Shown here in pieces: positions 54,138-61,247 of a stretch of 64,000 nucleotides of DNA (position 1 is the first letter of the stretch; every line of letters begins with the position of its first letter). A model generated the notes under the pieces. It saw nothing but the letters and a program-made list of their open reading frames with translations. It had not been told where the DNA came from and did not search any database. The translations under genes and the position numbers were made by a program. The stretch is from NCBI RefSeq assembly GCF_000233455.1, contig NZ_JH376433.1, positions 1 through 64,000 of the forward strand, written 5' to 3'. Source of the stretch: [Clostridium] citroniae WAL-17108. GTDB taxonomy: Bacteria > Bacillota > Clostridia > Lachnospirales > Lachnospiraceae.

Positions 54138-55882
54138 TCGTATATATTGCGTTATGTGACAAATGCGGAATTGTAAAACGTGTGATCCGCAGTGTCCCCA
54201 TTGGCATTATAAATGAGGGAAAGGATGTAAGGCATCTGTTTGAAGATGGAGAAAAACTGGACGCCCTGCTTTGCGGGCAGTCAGGCTGTGAGGATTCCCT
54301 GCGCCTTCCTATAAAGGCAGAGGGGAACCCTCTGGTTTATGTTACGGTCAGAAGCATTGATTCCCAATTGCTTTTTTTGGCCTATGATGTGGATGGCTCC
54401 CATCTGTCCCGTTTTGTGGAACTGGTCCTGTCAGCTTTGGAAACTGTCCGGGAAACCACTGGACAGGAGGACTATGGAGCGGGTTACTACGAGATCCAGA
54501 AGCTGAACAGCCAGCTGATCAATTACCAGAGGACACAGGCTAAAACCAATGCCCAGCTTCAGAGACTGCTGGATGAGACATGGAAGGCAAAGGGCATGAT
54601 CGAGATGCTGGAGCGGGACACACTCACCGGCTTATATACGGAAAAAGCTTTTTGTGACCGGGCGGCCGCCGCACTCCATGCTCATCCGCAGCAGGAGTAT
54701 GATATCATTGCAGTGGATATTGAACAGTTTAAAATCGTCAATGATGTCTTTGGCACGGTGGCGGGGGATCAGCTTCTTATGGACCTGTCCGCGACCCTTA
54801 CAGGCGTTCAGACAGATGAAATGAAACTTATGACAAGGGCCAGGGCGGACACCTTCTTTATGATGCTTGTAAGGGAGGAGGACTATGGGAGTCTGGACAG
54901 GAGTATCTGCTCCTTTTTGGAAAATTACCCCCTGCCCATGCGTCTGCAGATCAAGATTGGGATTTACCGTATTGAAGAAAGGGAACTTGCCATTGAACGG
55001 ATGTGCGACCGCGCACTCTTAGCTGCCGCCAGCATCAAGGGGAATTATGACCGCAGGATGATACAGTTTAATGATGAAATGCATGGGAAGATGATAATGG
55101 AGCAGAAGATCGTCAATGCCATGGTGGAGTCCCTTGAAAAGGAGGAGTTCATGGTCTGCCTGCAGCCAAAGGTGGAGATCGATACAGGAAAGATCATTGG
55201 GGCTGAGGCATTGGTCCGCTGGAACCATCCCAAACTGGGTATCATTCCCCCGGACGATTTTATTCCTGCGTTTGAACGGAACGGTTTCATCTATACCATG
55301 GACCTGTATGTATGGGAAAAGGCATGCTGCATGATGCATGGGTGGAGGATGGAGGGCCTTACTGAGATACCGGTTTCCGTAAATGTGTCCAGGACAGATC
55401 TGTATCACGAGGATCTTCCGGACCGGCTGGCCCAGTTGACTAAAAAATATGGCTTATCCCCCGGAGAGCTGCACCTGGAGATCACAGAATCCGTCTATGT
55501 GAGGGACGCGGCACAGATGCTTATGGCGATCAAGAGGCTGAAAAAGGCAGGCTTCGTGATTGAGATGGATGACTTTGGAAGCGGCTATTCTTCCCTTAAC
55601 ATCCTTTATGAACTGCCCATTGATGTGATGAAGATGGATATGAGGTTTTTAGGCAGGGCTGACCATGAAGCGCGCAGGCAGACCGTCATGGGTCTGGTGA
55701 TCAATCTGGCAAAGGAGCTGAACCTGCAGATCATCGCTGAGGGGGTTGAAACAGAGGAACAGGCCATGCTGCTTAAAAGCCTGGGGTGCGGGCTGGCCCA
55801 GGGATATCTGTATGGCCGTCCGGTTCCTGAACCGGAGTTTATCAAGTGTCTGCCCGCAAAGGAGACAAACAAGGAAACATGA
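54134..55882 (+). CDS. Cytoplasmic degenerate-GGDEF/EAL phosphodiesterase
   Basis: The 582-residue protein has no membrane segment. Residues 1-110 are unassigned (CDKC near the start), followed by a coiled coil (about 118-160) and a GGDEF-fold domain whose active site reads A-R-A-D-T-F (inactive). The EAL domain is intact (E358-A-L, LEITES, MDDFGSGYSS, KMDMRF, AEGVET, QGYLYGRP). It probably degrades c-di-GMP in response to the cobalamin sensor or to a ligand of its N-terminus. Confidence 0.92.
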   Translation: MIVYIALCDKCGIVKRVIRSVPIGIINEGKDVRHLFEDGEKLDALLCGQSGCEDSLRLPIKAEGNPLVYVTVRSIDSQLLFLAYDVDGSHLSRFVELVLSALETVRETTGQEDYGAGYYEIQKLNSQLINYQRTQAKTNAQLQRLLDETWKAKGMIEMLERDTLTGLYTEKAFCDRAAAALHAHPQQEYDIIAVDIEQFKIVNDVFGTVAGDQLLMDLSATLTGVQTDEMKLMTRARADTFFMMLVREEDYGSLDRSICSFLENYPLPMRLQIKIGIYRIEERELAIERMCDRALLAAASIKGNYDRRMIQFNDEMHGKMIMEQKIVNAMVESLEKEEFMVCLQPKVEIDTGKIIGAEALVRWNHPKLGIIPPDDFIPAFERNGFIYTMDLYVWEKACCMMHGWRMEGLTEIPVSVNVSRTDLYHEDLPDRLAQLTKKYGLSPGELHLEITESVYVRDAAQMLMAIKRLKKAGFVIEMDDFGSGYSSLNILYELPIDVMKMDMRFLGRADHEARRQTVMGLVINLAKELNLQIIAEGVETEEQAMLLKSLGCGLAQGYLYGRPVPEPEFIKCLPAKETNKET

Positions 55883-55921
55883 CGGGATATGTTCAGATGC
55901 CGTATCGGAAGGGAGTGGATC

Positions 55922-58900
55922 ATGATGTCGAGGAAAAAGATTATGGTGGTGGAGGATAATAGGATGAACCGTATGATGCTGTGTGGTATTTTGACCTCCG
56001 CATCTATTTATGAGGTTCTGGAAGCCCAGGACGGACAGGCTGCCCTTAACATCCTAAAGCAATACGGTGAAGAAATTTCCCTGATCCTGCTGGACATCAA
56101 CATGCCCGTCATGGATGGCTATACCTTTCTTTCCATTGTCAAGGCGGATCCCCTGTATGCCTCGGTTCCGGTGATCGTCACGACCCAAAGCGACAGCGAG
56201 TCCGATGAGGTCACTGCTTTATCCTACGGGGCAACGGATTTTGTTGTGAAGCCCTATAAACCGGAAGTGATCCTGCATCGGATGGCCAACATCATCAATC
56301 TGCGGGAGACGGCCTCCATTGTCAATCTCTTGCAGTATGACCGGCTGACCGGACTGTACACCAAGGAGTTTTTTTATCAGCGGGTCAAGACATTTCTCAA
56401 TCAACAGCCGGATCAGGAGTATGACATCATCTGTTCCGATATTGAAAATTTTAAATTGGTCAATGATATCTTCGGTGTTCCCGCCGGCGACCAGATTCTC
56501 CGCGGGATAGCGGATATGTACGTAAGCATGGTGGGAGAAAGAGGAATCTGCGGACGGCTGAATTCAGACAAGTTTGTCTGCCTGCTGGAACACCAGACCC
56601 AATACAGTCAGGAGTGGTTCCGGGAGGTTTCGGACCGGGTCAATGAGCTGAGCAGCAGCAGGAACGTTGTGATGAAATGGGGGATCTATTCCGGTGTGGA
56701 CCATGGTCTTTCCATAGAGCAGATGTGTGATTGGGCGCTGTTGGCCGCCCAAAGCATCAAGGGGCAGTATGGAAGATATTTTGCTTATTATGATGAGCAG
56801 CTGCGCAGCAGGCTTTTGCTGGAGCAGGCGATCACGGACAGCATGGAGACTGCCCTGGCAAAAGGGCAGTTTAAGGTTTATCTGCAGCCCAAGTACAGGA
56901 TCAGGGACACTGCCCTGGCAGGAGCGGAGGCATTGATACGGTGGAATCATCCGAAACTGGGAATCATGTCCCCGGGCCAGTTCATCCCCTTGTTTGAGCA
57001 GAACGGCTTTATCACAAAGCTGGACCAGTTTGTATGGGACAAAGCCTGCGCCATGCTGCGGGATTGGGATCAAAAGGGCTATCCCCAGCTGTCTATTTCA
57101 GTGAATGTATCCCGTGCGGATATCTATAATGCGGAACTGGCGGATGTGCTGACCAATTTGGTGGGCAAATACGGTCTGGCTTCCTCAAGGCTCCATCTGG
57201 AGATCACGGAAAGCGCTTATACGGAAAACCCAAAGCAGATCATCGATACGGTTACCCATCTCAGGGAACTGGGCTTTGTGATCGAGATGGATGATTTTGG
57301 CAGCGGGTATTCTTCCCTTAATATGATCAACCAAATGCCCTTGGATGTGCTGAAGCTGGATATGAAGTTCATTCAAAATGAGACGGCTAAGCCGGTCCAC
57401 CAGGGGATCCTCCGGTTTATTATGGGATTGGCCGGTTCCATGGATCTAAGCGTGGTGGCCGAAGGGGTGGAGACCAGGGAACAGCTGGAGCGGCTCAGCC
57501 AGTTCGGCTGTGACTATGGGCAGGGATATTACTTTGCAAAGCCCATGCCATATGAGGAATTTGAAATACTTTTGCGTCAGTTCGCCATGAAATCCCAGAA
57601 CTCTTCCAAAAGGAAAATGGATTTGCAGGGGGACCATATATATGCCGATGGACAGCGGCAGCAGAGGATGGAAGCAAAGCTGGTTTCCGCGGGTGAAAAA
57701 CAGTATTTCCAGACTGTGATCAAAAACCTTCCCGGAGGCGTTGCGGTTATCCGGATTAAAAAAGACGGTACGATCATTCCCGAATACTTATCGGAAGGGT
57801 TTGCGGAATTGACCGACATGACCCAGACGGAGGCATTGAGCTTCTACCGACAGGACGCTTTGATGGGGGTGCATCCTGATGACCGTGGGCGGGCGGAGAA
57901 GGAGATCGTTGAACACATTGCAAAAGACCGGGAGCATTTTATAATGGAATATAGGATCAGGAAAGGCCCGGAGAAGTACGTTTGGGTGAGAACCAGTTTC
58001 TCGTTGATCCTGGGTGAGGATGGAGAAAAATGCTTATATGCGGTTTATCATGATATATCAAAGGAGGTGGAGGAAAGGGACAGTGTCTGGCAGCGGTATG
58101 ACCAGCTGCTCTTAAGGCATTACCAGAAACCCGCTCCCAATGCGCTGCTGGTAGGGCATTGCAATATCACGCAAAACCAGGTCATGGAGATCATAGACCA
58201 CACGGGGCAGGGTTTAAAGAGCAGGTATGGGATCATACGGGAGGAGTTCTTTATTGGCCTTTCAGAACTGATCGTGGATGAAAAGGAACGGCGGGATTTT
58301 CTTGGTATCTACAGCCGTGAACCGGCGCTGGCAGCCTTTGAACGGAATGATACGGACCAGGTGAGAGAGTATTTTATACAATTGCCCAACGAGGAGATAG
58401 GCCGCTATGCCCAGGTCAAGATGAGTATGGTGGAGACGCCGGGCAGCGGTGATGTCACGGGAATCCTGACCGTGGTGGATATTACGGAGCGGATCGCCGC
58501 TGAAAGGGTCCTTCATCAGCTTACGGTATCCGGTTATGATTTTGTGGCGGACGTGGACCTTTACCAGGATACGTACCAATTGCTGTCCTGTAACAAGAAT
58601 GCGCATTGCGTTCCGCCTTCCCGGGGCAGCCATTCAAAATGGATGAAGCATATGCTTGACACCGCCATTGTTCCAAGGGATAGGGAGAACTACGAGAGGG
58701 GGCTGGAACCGGACACTATGCTGAAACGGCTGCGGGAGGAAAACGCTTATACATTGTCCTTTTCTGTTGTGGACGGAAAGGGGGACATCCGCACCAAGAA
58801 CATTACCGTATCCCCCATTGACCTGCGGCTGAAGCGGATCTGCCTGTCCAGGATCGACATTACGGATTCTGTGCGGGAACAGCAGGGACTGCTTAACATG

Positions 58901-60460
58901 ATCGCTTATACATTTGATCTGGCCGGATTCATCAACATACAAAAGGGATCACTCATCATGTATACACGCCAGACCGTCCTGGAAAACCTTTCCCCATACC
59001 TTGTGGAGGACTACCAAAAGTCCTTGTGCAGGCTGGCGGAGGCATACGGAGATGAGACATCACCTGAACTAAGGGAACAGTTTTTATTGGATACCATGAC
59101 CGGGCGGTTGGAGCAGTCGCCCTCAGGCTATGATTTTGTCGTGCCTTACCAAGGGGAGGAAGGACTTCGGTATAAGCAGGTCAATGTTCTGTGGGGCGAC
59201 CACGACCATAGGACCATCTGCCTTGTGAGAATGGATGTGACTGATATTCTGATGGCTGAGCGGACATCCAAACAGGAACTGGAGACAGCGCTGGAACTGG
59301 CGGAGGAGGCCAACCGGGCAAAAAGTGATTTCCTGTCCGCTATGAGCCATGATATACGGACTCCGCTTAATGCCATCACAGGCATGACGGAACTTGCAGT
59401 GGCGCACTTTGATGATCCCCAACGGGTTATGGACTGCCTGAAAAAGATATCCACCTCCTCCAGACATCTGTTAAGCCTGGTAAACGATATCCTGGATGTC
59501 AACGGACTGGAACAGTCAAAGATCAAACTGGTCCGCATGGTGGTATCCCTTCCCGAGCTGCTGGAACGGCTGTCTTCCATGATGATGCCCCAGGCAGAGA
59601 CGGCCGGACTTAAGATGGAGATCAGGATGCAGGGGATTGCCCATCCATATTTTTATGGAGATGTGCTGCGTTTAAATCAGATCCTGTTAAATATTTTGGG
59701 AAATGCAGTTAAGTACACCGAGCAAGGCGGACGTGTGGATTTCCTGGCGGAAGAGATCGGGGCTCAAAAGAAAGGGGATGTCCGTTATCGGTTTACCGTC
59801 TCCGATACGGGAATCGGTATGTCCCAGGAATTTCTTTCCCATATGTTTGAACCGTTCAGCCGCAGCAGCAATGCTTCCGGAATAGAGGGAAGCGGCCTTG
59901 GACTGAATATCGTCAAGGGGATGGTAGACTTGCTGGGCGGCAGTATTAAAGTGGAGAGCGGACTGGGAGAGGGTACGGTCTTTGTCATAGAGCTGGAGGC
60001 GGAATTGGCGGAGGAAGAAGGCAGGCAGAGGGAAGGCCGGGAGCAGGAAGCCGGTCCGGCTAAGAAACCAGTTCTGGCAGGCTGCCGGATCCTTGTGGCG
60101 GAAGACAATGCCATCAATGCGGAGATCACCTGCGGCATATTGGAAATGCTGGGTGCCAGTTCCGTGGTCCGTGCAGACGGCCGGCAGACCGTTCAGGAAT
60201 TTAAAAATACAGAGCCGGGTACTTATGACGCGATCCTGATGGATATCCAGATGCCGGAGATGAACGGATATGAAGCCACGCGGACCATACGGGGATGGGG
60301 CAGGGCGGATGCCAAAAGGATCCCCATCATTGCAATGACCGCCAATGCCTTTGCTGAGGATGTACAGGCGTCCATGGAGTCAGGGATGAACGCTCATGTA
60401 TCCAAGCCCATTGATGTAGAGATACTGCAGGATACCCTTAGGAAGGTGATTCCGGAGTGA
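55922..60460 (+). CDS. Giant REC-GGDEF*-EAL-PAS-histidine kinase-REC protein
   Basis: The 1512-residue protein starts at ATG 55922 (GGAAGGGAG upstream). Order: receiver (about 4-120, D58 in LLDINMPVMDG); GGDEF fold with the motif changed to N-S-D-K-F (about 135-300); intact EAL (E336-A-L, LEITES, MDDFGSGYSS, KLDMKF, AEGVET); PAS (about 600-715) and further PAS-like regions to about 1110; HisKA with SHDIRTPLNA (H1143); HATPase (ILGNAVKYTEQGG, DTGIGM, GSGLGLNI); C-terminal receiver (D1441 in LMDIQMPEMNG). It joins a c-di-GMP phosphodiesterase and a full phosphorelay in one chain. It is the last gene of the operon. Confidence 0.93.
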   Translation: MMSRKKIMVVEDNRMNRMMLCGILTSASIYEVLEAQDGQAALNILKQYGEEISLILLDINMPVMDGYTFLSIVKADPLYASVPVIVTTQSDSESDEVTALSYGATDFVVKPYKPEVILHRMANIINLRETASIVNLLQYDRLTGLYTKEFFYQRVKTFLNQQPDQEYDIICSDIENFKLVNDIFGVPAGDQILRGIADMYVSMVGERGICGRLNSDKFVCLLEHQTQYSQEWFREVSDRVNELSSSRNVVMKWGIYSGVDHGLSIEQMCDWALLAAQSIKGQYGRYFAYYDEQLRSRLLLEQAITDSMETALAKGQFKVYLQPKYRIRDTALAGAEALIRWNHPKLGIMSPGQFIPLFEQNGFITKLDQFVWDKACAMLRDWDQKGYPQLSISVNVSRADIYNAELADVLTNLVGKYGLASSRLHLEITESAYTENPKQIIDTVTHLRELGFVIEMDDFGSGYSSLNMINQMPLDVLKLDMKFIQNETAKPVHQGILRFIMGLAGSMDLSVVAEGVETREQLERLSQFGCDYGQGYYFAKPMPYEEFEILLRQFAMKSQNSSKRKMDLQGDHIYADGQRQQRMEAKLVSAGEKQYFQTVIKNLPGGVAVIRIKKDGTIIPEYLSEGFAELTDMTQTEALSFYRQDALMGVHPDDRGRAEKEIVEHIAKDREHFIMEYRIRKGPEKYVWVRTSFSLILGEDGEKCLYAVYHDISKEVEERDSVWQRYDQLLLRHYQKPAPNALLVGHCNITQNQVMEIIDHTGQGLKSRYGIIREEFFIGLSELIVDEKERRDFLGIYSREPALAAFERNDTDQVREYFIQLPNEEIGRYAQVKMSMVETPGSGDVTGILTVVDITERIAAERVLHQLTVSGYDFVADVDLYQDTYQLLSCNKNAHCVPPSRGSHSKWMKHMLDTAIVPRDRENYERGLEPDTMLKRLREENAYTLSFSVVDGKGDIRTKNITVSPIDLRLKRICLSRIDITDSVREQQGLLNMIAYTFDLAGFINIQKGSLIMYTRQTVLENLSPYLVEDYQKSLCRLAEAYGDETSPELREQFLLDTMTGRLEQSPSGYDFVVPYQGEEGLRYKQVNVLWGDHDHRTICLVRMDVTDILMAERTSKQELETALELAEEANRAKSDFLSAMSHDIRTPLNAITGMTELAVAHFDDPQRVMDCLKKISTSSRHLLSLVNDILDVNGLEQSKIKLVRMVVSLPELLERLSSMMMPQAETAGLKMEIRMQGIAHPYFYGDVLRLNQILLNILGNAVKYTEQGGRVDFLAEEIGAQKKGDVRYRFTVSDTGIGMSQEFLSHMFEPFSRSSNASGIEGSGLGLNIVKGMVDLLGGSIKVESGLGEGTVFVIELEAELAEEEGRQREGREQEAGPAKKPVLAGCRILVAEDNAINAEITCGILEMLGASSVVRADGRQTVQEFKNTEPGTYDAILMDIQMPEMNGYEATRTIRGWGRADAKRIPIIAMTANAFAEDVQASMESGMNAHVSKPIDVEILQDTLRKVIPE

Positions 60461-60516
60461 CATTTGCTCTAAACGATTTCATCTAAGCGATTTGTTCTAA
60501 GCGATTTGCTCTAAGC
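60461..60516 (+). repeat. 14-bp tandem repeat, four copies
   Basis: Units begin at 60461, 60475, 60489 and 60503 with the pattern GATTTNNTCTAAGC (first unit slightly diverged). It is noncoding and directly follows the operon's last stop codon. Confidence 0.85.
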
Positions 60517-60755
60517 GGCTTCTTTGGACATGGTTTTTCCGTGGGAGGAGAATCACTGCTCCCGGTTCTCGCTTTAGGGAAGAATTTATAAAAAGTTTAT
60601 CCCTGTGTTAGGCACATGTTATTTTTAAAGATTATACTCCTTATGTACCGATGCAGTACAGGTGATGCAGTACAAGTGCCAAATTCATATAAACCTATAA
60701 TAAGTGTACTTTGACAACAGCAGGTTTCAAAAGGAAGCCTGTTTTTGTCTATACA

Positions 60756-60852
60756 AGTATACGCTCGCAGTCTCCCCGGCACCCGCCTTTACGGCTGGTT
60801 TTTCGCCGGCCGCATACAAATCTGAGGACCAGGATATCCCGAGAGTATACTG
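60756..60852 (+). ncRNA. Structured leader element, copy B, before receiver/PBP genes
   Basis: AGTATAC (60756-60762) plus CTCG (60764-60767) pair with CGAG (60840-60843) and GTATACT (60845-60851). A second hairpin (CCGGC 60776-60780 with GCCGG 60805-60809) lies inside. The conserved 36-nt part 60817-60852 matches copy A at 30346-30381 in 32 of 36 positions. AGGAGG and the start at 60873 follow 10-20 bases later. Confidence 0.6.
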
Positions 60853-60872
60853 CAAAAAGAAAGGAGGACACA

Positions 60873-61232
60873 ATGAAAAAAATCCTGATAGTGGAAGATG
60901 ATGAATTGATCGCACAGCTGGAACGTGATTATCTTGAAAAAGAAGGCTTTGAGGTGGCAATTGCTTTTGATGGGGATACAGGGCTTAATCTGGCCGGGAC
61001 GGGGGATTTTCATGCCTTTATCCTGGATGTGATGCTGCCGGGAAAAAGCGGGATTGAACTATGTAAAGAGATCAGAAAAAAATTCCGGACCCCCATTATC
61101 ATTGTATCCGCAAAGACAGGGATACAGGACATAGTACAGGAGATCGGGGCTGATGATTTCCTTCGCAAGCCGTTCAGCTTATCGGAGTTGGTATTCAGGG
61201 TAAAAACACAGATACGGCTGTATGATTCATAA
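60873..61232 (+). CDS. Receiver-domain-only response regulator
   Basis: The 119-residue protein starts at ATG 60873 with AAGGAGG. A complete receiver domain is seen (VEDDELI, phospho-acceptor in FILDVMLPGKSG, VSAK, LRKPFSLSEL) but the chain ends at TQIRLYDS where OmpR-type proteins continue into a winged helix. It is either a single-domain regulator or a truncated gene. The next start is 15 bases away, so it is co-transcribed with the penicillin-binding protein. No kinase is adjacent. Confidence 0.88.
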   Translation: MKKILIVEDDELIAQLERDYLEKEGFEVAIAFDGDTGLNLAGTGDFHAFILDVMLPGKSGIELCKEIRKKFRTPIIIVSAKTGIQDIVQEIGADDFLRKPFSLSELVFRVKTQIRLYDS

Positions 61233-61247
61233 GTGGGAGGATGCATA

